Part shown: positions 1-5,621 of the stretch, one piece after another | How positions within the stretch are numbered: position 1 is the first letter of the stretch | Layout: the number at the start of each line of letters is the position of its first letter | DNA from: Halococcaceae archaeon | GTDB taxonomy: Archaea; Halobacteriota; Halobacteria; Halobacteriales; Halalkalicoccaceae | NCBI GenBank assembly: GCA_007129135.1 | Contig: SKWB01000341.1 | Span: forward strand, 1 to 8,049 | Reading direction: 5' to 3' | Length of the DNA: 8,049 bases | Program-made: the position numbers and the translations under genes | Notes under the pieces: model-generated | What the model saw: the letters and a program-made list of their open reading frames with translations, nothing else | Databases searched by the model: none | What the model was told of the DNA's origin: nothing

Positions 1-2
1 AA

Positions 3-338
3 ACCCTCGATCCTGACGCAGACGTCGAATGGCCGTTCCCGACCAACCTCGTCTTCTCGACGACCGATCCGCAGGTGGAGGGCGAACCCTACGGCTGGAA
101 GGCCGGGACGTCGATGGCCGCCCCACAGGTGGCGGGACTCGTTGCACTCGTCAGGCAACTCGATTCCGGCGCTGGCGCTCGGCAGGTCGAGAACGCGATC
201 AAACACGGCGCGGAGGGTGCGACCGGACGCAGCAGTCCCGAACTCGGTGCCGGTCGAATCAACGCGCTGAACACCGTCGAACGGTTCGATGGTGACTCCG
301 GAAACGGCGGCGGCTCCAACCGCAACGGTAACGGCTAG
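3..338 (+). CDS. Subtilisin-like (S8) serine protease, C-terminal part
   Basis: The gene enters from the left edge; 111 residues are visible before the TAG at 336-338. Visible residues 34-45 read AGTSMAAPQVAG, the motif around the catalytic serine of S8 subtilases, with the nucleophile at visible residue 37 (codon 111-113). The helix after it (GLVALVRQL) and the later GAGRINALNTVE segment match the end of the subtilase catalytic domain, where alternate helices pack behind the active site. The protein ends in a Gly/Asn-rich tail (GNGGGSNRNGNG) with no further domain. The catalytic Asp and His would lie outside the window. S8 proteases of haloarchaea are usually exported, often by the Tat route, but the signal peptide is not visible. 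It converges on the next gene with only three bases between the two stop codons. The family call is secure; substrate and location are unknown. Confidence 0.9.
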   Translation, partial: TLDPDADVEWPFPTNLVFSTTDPQVEGEPYGWKAGTSMAAPQVAGLVALVRQLDSGAGARQVENAIKHGAEGATGRSSPELGAGRINALNTVERFDGDSGNGGGSNRNGNG

Positions 339-341
339 TAC

Positions 342-860
342 CTACTCGAACAGTTCCTCGTGCCGACTCGCCAGATCGGTGTACGCCCCGGAGGAGTACT
401 CCTCGAACGTCTCCTCCGGGTCGATCGTGGTCTCCGAGAGCGGCACGATCTCCGCGGGAACGCCCCGGGCGAACGATCCCGCCGGGATCTCGTAGCCGTC
501 CGGAACGACCGTCCCCGCGGCGACGATGCTCCGCTCGCCGATGTGGACGCCGCTCGCGAGCGTCGCGTTGAACCCGATCATCGAGCCGTCTTCGACCACC
601 GCCTCGTCCATCACCGAGCCGTGGCCGACCATCACCCGGTCGCCGACGATAGAGGCGTGAAGCGTCGCGTTGTCCCCGACGTGTGACTCGCGGCCGATCC
701 GGACCGGCGCGATGTCGCCACGCAGGACGGTCCCGGGCCAGACGCTCGCGTCCGCCTCGACCGTCACGTCCCCGATCAGTGTCGCCTCGCGGCTCACGAA
801 CGCCGCGGGATCGATCGTCGGCCTGGTCCCCTCGAACGCGTACTCGCGCCTGTCGCTCAT
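342..860 (-). CDS. Gamma carbonic anhydrase-like left-handed beta-helix protein (paralogue 1)
   Basis: This 172-residue protein is built largely of hexapeptide repeats (IGDVTV, VGDNAT, VGDRVM, VEDGSM, IGERSI), which fold as a left-handed beta-helix, followed by an acidic C-terminal helical tail (about 145-172). The layout is that of gamma carbonic anhydrase-like proteins: ASVWPGTVLRGD (Arg47, Asp49), then His68 in ATLHAS, then His80 in VGHGS. In true gamma carbonic anhydrases three His bind the metal, the third five residues after the GH histidine; here that place is Asp85. The Gln-Asp pair before the first His is Gly62-Asp63. The start is ATG 858-860: upstream in-frame residues do not look like the family, and a TATA-like TATC lies at -28. 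Hydratase activity is uncertain because of the ligand change. It may be a non-catalytic, structural or acyltransferase-like member. Confidence 0.85.
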   Translation of the reverse strand: MSDRREYAFEGTRPTIDPAAFVSREATLIGDVTVEADASVWPGTVLRGDIAPVRIGRESHVGDNATLHASIVGDRVMVGHGSVMDEAVVEDGSMIGFNATLASGVHIGERSIVAAGTVVPDGYEIPAGSFARGVPAEIVPLSETTIDPEETFEEYSSGAYTDLASRHEELFE

Positions 861-883
861 GGCGTGTGCTACCGCACAGCGGG

Positions 884-890
884 TGATACC
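884..890 (-). promoter_or_regulatory. Probable TATA element of the first gamma carbonic anhydrase-like gene
   Basis: The minus strand reads GGTATCA here, with TATC beginning 28 bases before the ATG. This is the spacing expected if transcription starts at or next to the start codon. It lies in the 114-base divergent gap shared with the zinc micro-protein gene. Weak consensus; position is the main support. Confidence 0.35.
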
Positions 891-974
891 GTTTTCGTTG
901 ACCGATCCTCGGGCGACGGACCCCTCAGGGAACCCCGGAAAACACACTTGCCACTCCGTGTCGTATGTGACCGT

Positions 975-1124
975 ATGTCAGTAGAACTGCCGGCGTCGCG
1001 CTGTCTGCGGTGCGGGTTCGAGGCCCCGCCGGGCGAGGGGTGGAGCACCGTCGAGGTTCCGAAGTTCGGCACGATGACGCGCTGTCCGGAGTGTGGCAGC
1101 ACCGACGTGATGACCGGCCAGTGA
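975..1124 (+). CDS. Small double-CxxC zinc-ribbon protein (49 aa)
   Basis: This tiny protein has two cysteine pairs, Cys10-Leu-Arg-Cys13-Gly and Cys37-Pro-Glu-Cys40-Gly, 23 residues apart, which is the arrangement of a four-cysteine zinc ribbon. Between them lies a Trp/Val/Phe stretch (WSTVEVPKFGTM) able to form the beta-hairpin of such a fold. Haloarchaea encode many uncharacterised zinc-finger micro-proteins with CPxCG motifs, and this fits that class; some are known to affect motility or biofilm formation, but I cannot say that of this one. The ATG at 975 was chosen because it lies just before the first cysteine pair; the frame is open further upstream, but that part has no family character. 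The gene is divergent from the gamma carbonic anhydrase-like gene and convergent with the molybdopterin oxidoreductase. The exact role is unknown. Confidence 0.8.
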   Translation: MSVELPASRCLRCGFEAPPGEGWSTVEVPKFGTMTRCPECGSTDVMTGQ

Positions 1125-1139
1125 CCCGACTCCGAGCCG

Positions 1140-1180
1140 GTGAGCGAGCCGTCGAGCGACCGCTCACTCGACCGTGAGCG
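1140..1180. terminator. Overlapping inverted repeats at a convergent gene end
   Basis: Three copies of one 7-mer lie in alternating orientation: GTGAGCG (1140-1146), CGCTCAC (1161-1167) and GTGAGCG (1174-1180). The middle copy can pair with either neighbour; the right-hand pair makes a 7-bp stem with a 6-base loop over the oxidoreductase stop codon. A further GAGCG/CGCTC pair sits at 1154-1165. The position between two convergent genes suggests a two-way 3'-end structure. There is no T-run, so this is not a classical archaeal terminator. Confidence 0.4.
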
Positions 1181-2636
1181 TTCGGGACATCCAGCCGGTC
1201 GCACCGTCCGGGCGTGCGTCGCCCTCCTCGCCCTCCTGGACCGTCCCCTCGCCGTCTGTCGCCCGGACGACCACCTCGTACTCGCCGGGCTCGCCCTCGA
1301 ACGCGTAGCGCCACTGTCGCCACGTCGCCCCGTCCGAGAGCGCCTCGCTCAGCTCGGCTTCCTCCCAGCTCTCGCCGCCGTCGATCGAGACCTCGACCTC
1401 GCCGATCCCGCGATCCCCGGCGTAGGCGTGACCACCGACTCGCATCGTCACCCCGGTCTGTTCGGCGCTCCAGAGCTTCGCGACGATCCGCATCGGTGCG
1501 GTGCCGTTCCAGCCGCGCGAGCCCCAGTAGCCCTCTCCTTCCTCCTCGGTGATCTCGATCCGGTCGATCCACTTCACGTTCACCTTCCCCCACGTCCCGG
1601 GCATGAGCAGCCGGACCGGGAAGCCGTGTTCCCGTGGGAGGGTCTCGCCGTTCATCGCGTAGACGAGCAGTCCCCGCTCGAGGTAGCCCTCGATCGGGAC
1701 CACCTCGTCGTAGCCGTCCATGGCGTGGATCGTCGCGTACTCCCCGCGAGGGGCCGCCGCCGAGAGCAGGTCGGAGACGGGCACGCCGGTCCAGACCGCG
1801 GTGTCGAGGAGGTTCCCGTCGACCGACTCGCCGATACAGCGGAGCGTCGCGGTGACGACCTCGGCGTCGCGCTCGAGCAGCCCCTCGTAGTCGACCGCCA
1901 CCGTCTCCTCGACCGCGCCCTCCACGAACAACGCCCAGTCCTCGGCGTCGAACGTCGGTGTCGCGCTGTTGATGTCGACGGTGTAGAACTCACCGATCTC
2001 GCTCACGAGCCCCGGCGCGTCGGGGAGGTCGAACGAGCGCTCCCGAGCCTCCTCGAGCTGTGACTCGACCGCGAGCTCCGTCTCCGTCGGGAGGTCGAGC
2101 GCGGCCGGCGGCTCGCTCTCGCTTCCGAGCCGTCCGAGGACCGTTCCGATCGCTCCGACGCCGACGACGGCCGCGCCGATCCGCAGCACGTGACGGCGTG
2201 GCCCGTCGACGCTCGCGGGTTCGGCTCGCGTGGGTGCGGCGAGTAGGACGAGGAGGACGCCCACCGCGACGCCGAGCGCGGAGAGGAACGATCCGACGAG
2301 TACGAGCGCGAGGAGACCGCTCAGTACGGTTCCGAGCGCGGCTCCGGCGTACGGGGCTTCCGTTCGGGCTCCCGCCACGAGACTGGCGTAGCTCACGACC
2401 GCGAGCAGGCCCGCGACCATCGCGCCCGCCGTGAGGACCAACAGCGTCTCCCCGAGCGAGCCGAACGTCCCGATCACCGTGTTCACGACGACCGCCGGGC
2501 TGTAGACCACGAGGAGTTCGGTCGCTGGGATGGCGACGAACGTGTCCGTCGCTCCCGTCGCGAGGTAGGACCCGAGGACACCGGAAATCCCCGCGATCAG
2601 CGAGGCGGAGGCCCTGACGACCGATCGATAGGTCAC
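1164..2636 (-). CDS. Membrane-anchored molybdopterin oxidoreductase, sulfite oxidase fold
   Basis: The protein (490 residues from GTG 2636) starts with a hydrophobic domain of about five membrane segments (roughly 10-28, 62-89, 96-117, 119-134, 150-168). A linker and a catalytic domain follow. Sulfite oxidase/YedY-type hallmarks are TLRCIGES with the expected Mo-coordinating Cys267, VWTGVPVSDLL just after it, and HGFPVRLLMPGTWGKVNVKW, which binds the pterin. The last ~110 residues (APMRIVAKLW, VSIDGGESWEEAEL, WRQWRYAFEGEPGEYEVVVRATD) are the Mo-co dimerisation domain of sulfite oxidases. An oxidation-reduction at a Mo-pterin centre on the membrane is well supported; the substrate is not. GTG 2636 is preferred to ATG 2750 because TTTA lies at -28 and the extra 38 residues are Arg-rich and unlike the family. 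Arg147-Arg148 precedes the final membrane segment, like an internal Tat signal. Confidence 0.88.
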   Translation of the reverse strand: MTYRSVVRASASLIAGISGVLGSYLATGATDTFVAIPATELLVVYSPAVVVNTVIGTFGSLGETLLVLTAGAMVAGLLAVVSYASLVAGARTEAPYAGAALGTVLSGLLALVLVGSFLSALGVAVGVLLVLLAAPTRAEPASVDGPRRHVLRIGAAVVGVGAIGTVLGRLGSESEPPAALDLPTETELAVESQLEEARERSFDLPDAPGLVSEIGEFYTVDINSATPTFDAEDWALFVEGAVEETVAVDYEGLLERDAEVVTATLRCIGESVDGNLLDTAVWTGVPVSDLLSAAAPRGEYATIHAMDGYDEVVPIEGYLERGLLVYAMNGETLPREHGFPVRLLMPGTWGKVNVKWIDRIEITEEEGEGYWGSRGWNGTAPMRIVAKLWSAEQTGVTMRVGGHAYAGDRGIGEVEVSIDGGESWEEAELSEALSDGATWRQWRYAFEGEPGEYEVVVRATDGEGTVQEGEEGDARPDGATGWMSRTLTVE

Positions 2637-2645
2637 GGAAGCGCT

Positions 2646-2668
2646 AGGGTCCGACCCGGGTAAACCCT
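2646..2668 (-). promoter_or_regulatory. Probable promoter/operator of the molybdopterin oxidoreductase
   Basis: On the minus strand TTTA starts at 2664, 28 bases before GTG 2636, the spacing of a leaderless haloarchaeal promoter. It is embedded in an alternating array on the plus strand: GGGT 2647-2650, ACCC 2654-2657, GGGT 2658-2661, ACCC 2664-2667. This gives two small inverted repeats plus an 8-base palindrome (ACCCGGGT, 2654-2661). Such symmetry over a TATA element would suit a dimeric repressor, but no regulator is identified. Confidence 0.35.
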
Positions 2669-2802
2669 GTCGCGCCGACCGCTCGATCGCGACCGCTCGC
2701 CGTCGGCGCTCGCCGCACGTGTAGAGTGCGTCGGCCGCGGCTCCGACCATCCGATCCCTTCGAGACCGGCGACGAGGTCGCGGGACCGTCGAGGTCCTAC
2801 CG

Positions 2803-3204
2803 TCAGCGCTCGTCCCCCGTGTCGGCATCGACGGCGACGAGGTCCTCTTCGGCGGCGACGGAGACTGCCTCTCCACCGGTCGCGGGTGGGTCGACGACCT
2901 CCGCGGCGACCGCGACGCTCGAGCGCTCCTCATCCTCCGCGCCGGCGAGCGAGAGGAGCTCTCCGCCCTCGGTGGCGACGACCGCGACCCCCTCGACGAG
3001 CGTCGAGCCGCTCACGCCGGTCTGCGCACGCCAGCTGCGGCCTTCGGTGTCGCCGATCGTCGGTCCGTCGTCGCCCCCCTCGAACCGACCGTGGTCTGCA
3101 GCCTCGTCGTCGTCGGCCGTCCCGTCGTCGTTCGTCGTGGAACCGACGAACAGTCCACAGAGCGCGGTGAGGACGGTTCGGCGACTCGCTCGTCGTGTGT
3201 CCAT
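2803..3204 (-). CDS. Short twin-arginine exported protein with PQQ-propeller-like segment
   Basis: The protein has 133 residues. The N-terminus MDTRRASRRTVLTALCGLFVG has an Arg-Arg pair followed by a short hydrophobic run, like a Tat signal; Cys16 sits where a lipoprotein cysteine might be, but Leu at -1 is not a good lipobox. Residues 22-55 are Asp/Gly-rich linker. Residues 57-133 look like about two blades of a PQQ-type beta-propeller: W58, the segment STLVEGVAVVATEGGELLSL (67-86), then AVSVAAEEDLVAVDADTG (113-130), which resembles the typical YALDAETG blade end. Full propellers have seven or eight blades in about 380-450 residues, so this is either a truncated relative or a small protein of its own. 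The frame is intact. A TTATCA sequence at -32 could be its TATA element. It lies 166 bases upstream of the Mo oxidoreductase, on the same strand. Function unknown. Confidence 0.65.
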   Translation of the reverse strand: MDTRRASRRTVLTALCGLFVGSTTNDDGTADDDEAADHGRFEGGDDGPTIGDTEGRSWRAQTGVSGSTLVEGVAVVATEGGELLSLAGAEDEERSSVAVAAEVVDPPATGGEAVSVAAEEDLVAVDADTGDER

Positions 3205-3294
3205 CTCTACTGCCGTTCTTCTAGTGAGTGTGATAACTCCTCGCTCAGTGGACGGTAGCCCCGGGGCGAACGGCGCGGTAACCACGGGGACCGC

Positions 3295-3303
3295 AACGCA
3301 TAG
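3295..3303 (+). promoter_or_regulatory. Possible TATA element of the CBS-domain gene
   Basis: ACGCATAGC includes a CATA core about 27-30 bases before ATG 3328, fitting a leaderless start. The core is a poor match to TTTATA, so only the spacing supports it. Confidence 0.3.
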
Positions 3304-3327
3304 CAGGTGCCGCGGTCTATCGGTCGC

Positions 3328-3813
3328 ATGACGCTCCGAGCCCGCGATCTGATGACCGGAGAGGTGGCAACCGTCGGTCCCGACGAGGAGGTCGGGGACG
3401 TGCTCGGCCGCCTCGCACGCGCGGAGTTCGACGGCTATCCAGTCCTCGACGGGGACGACCTCGTCGGCATCGTCACCCGGGGCGACATCCTCCGGCTCTT
3501 CCGGAGCGAGGAACGGGTCGTCTGGATCCCGATCGGCGTCCCGCCGTTCAGCGAGACGCTCACCTACGCGATCGACCTCCCGTTCGACGACCTCGACCTC
3601 GGTATCGACGTGGCGAAACAGGCCCAGCGACCGATCCGGGAGGCGATGACCGAGGCGGTCGTCACCGTCGGCCCCGAGACGGAGTTCGACAGGCTGGTCG
3701 AACTCCTCACCGAGGAGGAACGCGACATCAACCGCCTTCCGGTACTGGACGACGGTGCGCTCGTCGGCATCGTCACGAGACAGGACCTCCTCCGGGCGCT
3801 CCGAGACGGGTAG
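3328..3813 (+). CDS. Two-CBS-domain protein
   Basis: This 161-residue protein consists of two CBS domains. The first (about 5-60) has ARDLMTGEVATVGPDEEVGDVLGRLARAxFDGYPVLD followed by LVGIVTRGDILR. The second (about 103-160) has IREAMTEAVVTVGPETE, then INRLPVLDDGALVGIVTRQDLLRAL. The xPVLDxxxLVGIVTRxD signature is present in both and is where adenosyl nucleotides usually bind in a CBS pair (Bateman module). No catalytic or DNA-binding domain is attached, so it is a stand-alone nucleotide sensor, probably a dimer that regulates a partner. The inter-domain linker (about 63-100) is unusually hydrophobic (VVWIPIGVPPF) and may form an extra contact surface. ATG 3328 begins directly at the first CBS strand. 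It shares its strand with the helical-repeat/zinc-ribbon gene 45 bases downstream, a likely operon partner. The ligand cannot be inferred. Confidence 0.88.
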   Translation: MTLRARDLMTGEVATVGPDEEVGDVLGRLARAEFDGYPVLDGDDLVGIVTRGDILRLFRSEERVVWIPIGVPPFSETLTYAIDLPFDDLDLGIDVAKQAQRPIREAMTEAVVTVGPETEFDRLVELLTEEERDINRLPVLDDGALVGIVTRQDLLRALRDG

Positions 3814-3817
3814 TACC

Positions 3818-3831
3818 GGCTTCCGGAAGCC
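3818..3831. repeat. 14-base perfect palindrome after the CBS gene
   Basis: GGCTTCCGGAAGCC is a perfect palindrome starting four bases after the CBS-gene stop codon. In RNA it can form a 5-bp stem with a CCGG loop, followed by a pyrimidine-rich stretch. It may be a processing or partial-termination site between the two genes, or a protein-binding site. No T-run follows. Confidence 0.4.
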
Positions 3832-3858
3832 TCCTGTCCGCTCGCTCCAACGGGGTGC

Positions 3859-4617
3859 ATGCACGCTCGGGCCGCCGACGACCACCGGGACGCCGCGATC
3901 CACGCGGTCGCCGCCGACCGGTACGACCGCGCCGGGGACCGCTACACGCTCACGGCCTACGAACTCCTCTCGGGCCACGGCGGATCGCACGCCGCGTTCG
4001 ACCCGGAGGGAGGGACCGCCCTCGGTGCGCCGCTGTGCTCGCTCGCGCTCGCCTCGGTCTGTTACCGGCTCGCCGGCACTCCCGACCGGGCCCGTGCCCG
4101 CGCGCAGTCGGGGCTGGCGCTCGCCACCGAGCACCGCGACCACGTGCTCACGGCACGGGAGGAGCGGGCCGCCTGTGCGGAGTTCGCCGGCGACTTCCAC
4201 CACCTGCTGGGAGACCGAGAGCGTGCCACGGGGGCCTACGACCGGGCCGGCGAGGGATACGAGGCGGCCGATCTGGGGAACCCCGCCGGCTTCACCGCCC
4301 GGGGGCTCCTCGAACCCGGCACTCGGTTCCTGGTCCACCTCTCGCGTCCGGACGACCTCACGTGGGACGAGATCCACGGCTCCGACCCCGAGCGCGCGCT
4401 CTCGACCCGTCTCCGGTTCAAGTCGGCACGGCTGGCCTCGCTCCTGGCCGCCCGGTTCGATGCCGGTGTCCTCATGACGCCGCGTGGATCGACCGAGTAC
4501 GGTACCGATCGGTTCGACTGTCCGGCCTGTGGCTCCTCCGACGTGAACTACGTCGCCGGTGCGGTCTTCTGTCTCCGGTGTGACACCCCGGTCCGGGACG
4601 GGCCACGGCAGGGCTGA
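3859..4617 (+). CDS. Helical-repeat (TPR-like) protein with C-terminal zinc ribbon
   Basis: This 252-residue protein is not a family I can name. Residues 1-140 are mostly alpha-helical, with regularly spaced Ala, Tyr and Arg in paired helices: [17 protein letters not shown] (21-37), [25 protein letters not shown] (65-89) and [28 protein letters not shown] (110-137). The pattern, especially [20 protein letters not shown], is like tetratricopeptide repeats, which bind other proteins. Residues 180-205 form a further helix. The C-terminus carries Cys221-Pro-Ala-Cys224-Gly and Cys238-Leu-Arg-Cys241, a four-cysteine zinc ribbon. There are no membrane segments, so it should be cytoplasmic. ATG 3859 opens the frame 45 bases after the CBS gene without an AT-rich promoter, suggesting cotranscription. 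A scaffold or adaptor role, perhaps with RNA or a transcription complex through the ribbon, is only a guess. Confidence 0.8.
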   Translation: MHARAADDHRDAAIHAVAADRYDRAGDRYTLTAYELLSGHGGSHAAFDPEGGTALGAPLCSLALASVCYRLAGTPDRARARAQSGLALATEHRDHVLTAREERAACAEFAGDFHHLLGDRERATGAYDRAGEGYEAADLGNPAGFTARGLLEPGTRFLVHLSRPDDLTWDEIHGSDPERALSTRLRFKSARLASLLAARFDAGVLMTPRGSTEYGTDRFDCPACGSSDVNYVAGAVFCLRCDTPVRDGPRQG

Positions 4618-4642
4618 GTGGCACGCGTTATCGCGTCTCTCC

Positions 4643-4655
4643 GGTAACTTAAGTG
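4643..4655 (+). promoter_or_regulatory. Promoter of the aIF-1A gene
   Basis: The sequence GGTAACTTAAGTG centres an AT-rich TTAA at 4649-4652, 27-30 bases before ATG 4679, in an otherwise GC-rich region. This matches a haloarchaeal TATA box serving a leaderless or near-leaderless mRNA. No Shine-Dalgarno is seen before the ATG. It implies that aIF-1A is transcribed independently of the operon upstream. Confidence 0.55.
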
Positions 4656-4678
4656 GACTCCTCCTCTATCACCCACAC

Positions 4679-4969
4679 ATGTCCGAGAACGAAAGCTCCG
4701 GCCGTCGAAACCTCCGTATGCCCTCCGACGACGAACTGTTCGCCATCGTCACCGAGCACCTCGGGGGCAACCACGTCCGCGTCCGCTGTGAGGACGGCAA
4801 GACGCGCCTGGGACGGATCCCGGGTCGAATGAAGTACCGCACCTGGATCAACGAGAACGACGTCGTCCTCGTCGAGCCGTGGTCCTGGCAGGACGAGAAG
4901 GCGAACATCGAGTGGCGCTACACCGAACAGGACGCCGACCAGCTCCGCCGCGAAGGCCACATCAACTGA
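4679..4969 (+). CDS. eif1A: Translation initiation factor aIF-1A
   Basis: This 96-residue protein matches archaeal IF-1A along its whole length. A short N-terminal tail (1-14, [14 protein letters not shown]) is followed by the OB-fold: [46 protein letters not shown] (about 27-71), with the conserved G-R-I-P-G-x-M-x-x-x-x-W-I core. A C-terminal helix and tail (72-96, ending RREGHIN) follow. The factor is the archaeal counterpart of bacterial IF1 and eukaryotic eIF1A. It binds the A site of the small ribosomal subunit and helps start-codon selection and subunit joining. Length and start are typical, and a clear TATA element lies about 28 bases upstream. It converges on the second gamma carbonic anhydrase-like gene, with 41 bases between the stop codons. 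Very secure call. Confidence 0.97.
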   Translation: MSENESSGRRNLRMPSDDELFAIVTEHLGGNHVRVRCEDGKTRLGRIPGRMKYRTWINENDVVLVEPWSWQDEKANIEWRYTEQDADQLRREGHIN

Positions 4970-4993
4970 TTCTCCGTCGTCGGGTCCCGCCCG

Positions 4994-5010
4994 CGAGCGA
5001 CCGCTCTTCC
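4994..5010. terminator. Short hairpin between the aIF-1A and gamma carbonic anhydrase-like gene ends
   Basis: CGAGCGACCGCTC at 4994-5006 folds as GAGC-GACC-GCTC and is followed on the plus strand by TTCC. The same 13 bases recur at 1153-1165, also between convergent gene ends. The stem is short and the U-run is weak, so activity as a terminator is uncertain. Confidence 0.35.
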
Positions 5011-5508
5011 CTATAGCTCTCCCACAGACCGGTACTCCGCGGCGAGGTCGACGTAGTGGTCCTGGATGCGGCTGATCTCCGCCCGCTGGCCCTCGGTGAG
5101 CGGGCGGGTCTCGGCCGGTGCGCCGTAGGCCAGGTGTCCTTCGGGGATCGTCTGGTCCTGCAGCACGACGCTCCCCGCGGCGACGAGCGCGTTCGACTCC
5201 ACCGTCGCCCCACCCAGTACGGCGCTCTGTATGCCCACGAGCGAGTCGGATTCGATCGTGGCGTAGTCGATCACGACGTTGTGTCCCACCGTGACCCGGT
5301 CGCCGACCTCCGCGCCGTGGAGCATCGAGAACTCCTGGACGTTCGAACCCTCACCGACGGTCGTCTCGCCGCCATCGCCTCTGAGACAGACGAACGGCCA
5401 GACGCTCGATCTCGCCCCGACGGAGACCTCGCCGACCAGGTAGGCCATCTTCGAGACGAACGCTGTCTCGTCCACCGTGGGTTCGTGTCCGCCGAACGCG
5501 TCGCGCAT
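5011..5508 (-). CDS. Gamma carbonic anhydrase-like left-handed beta-helix protein (paralogue 2)
   Basis: This 165-residue hexapeptide-repeat protein of the gamma carbonic anhydrase-like group is closer to the classical pattern than its relative at the left of the window. Residues 36-45 read VWPFVCLRGD (Arg43, Asp45). The segment GSNVQEFSMLHG carries Asn56, Gln58 and His64; usual members have Gln-Asp, here Gln58-Glu59. VGHNVVIDYATI carries His76, but at the third metal-ligand place, five residues later, there is Asp81 instead of His. The final turns (LVGIQSAVLGGATVESNALVAAGSVV) and a C-terminal helix (RAEISRIQDHYVDLAAEYRS) are typical and support trimer formation. The start, ATG 5506-5508, has TTATCC at -28. 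Whether it hydrates CO2, binds another metal or acts otherwise cannot be told. It is divergent from the DUF389 gene. Confidence 0.87.
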   Translation of the reverse strand: MRDAFGGHEPTVDETAFVSKMAYLVGEVSVGARSSVWPFVCLRGDGGETTVGEGSNVQEFSMLHGAEVGDRVTVGHNVVIDYATIESDSLVGIQSAVLGGATVESNALVAAGSVVLQDQTIPEGHLAYGAPAETRPLTEGQRAEISRIQDHYVDLAAEYRSVGEL

Positions 5509-5530
5509 GGGTAGCCCTCTCGACCCTACG

Positions 5531-5536
5531 GGATAA
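5531..5536 (-). promoter_or_regulatory. Probable TATA element of the second gamma carbonic anhydrase-like gene
   Basis: The minus strand reads TTATCC, beginning 28 bases before ATG 5508, between GC-rich flanks. The position again indicates a leaderless transcript. It resembles the element at the same distance before the paralogue at 342-860 (GGTATCA). Confidence 0.4.
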
Positions 5537-5590
5537 CCGCTCGCGATTCGGCAGGGGAGGCGAGCGGCGAGGACCCCGGCGAACGCCCTC

Positions 5591-5600
5591 GTTTCAATAC
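5591..5600 (+). promoter_or_regulatory. Probable TATA element of the DUF389 gene
   Basis: GTTTCAATAC is the only AT-rich stretch in the divergent gap and lies 22-31 bases before ATG 5622. A GGGAGGG run directly abuts the ATG, too close to act as a Shine-Dalgarno, which supports leaderless initiation at this ATG. Confidence 0.5.
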
Positions 5601-5621
5601 CACCTCGCGCGTACGGGAGGG

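Noticed and set aside
1140..2063. 307-codon plus-strand frame opposite the Mo oxidoreductase
   Set aside because: It is antisense to the catalytic domain and its composition is a shadow; the minus frame contains the Mo-binding Cys motif and the dimerisation domain.
2637..2750. N-terminal extension of the Mo oxidoreductase from ATG 2750
   Set aside because: The 38 extra residues are Arg-rich and unlike the family, and a TATA-like TTTA at -28 to GTG 2636 favours the shorter form. Not fully excluded.
3205..4377. Long minus-strand open frame upstream of and in frame with the short propeller-like protein
   Set aside because: It is antisense to the CBS and helical-repeat genes, which have clear motifs. 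Long open antisense frames are expected at this G+C, and the translation has no domain signature.
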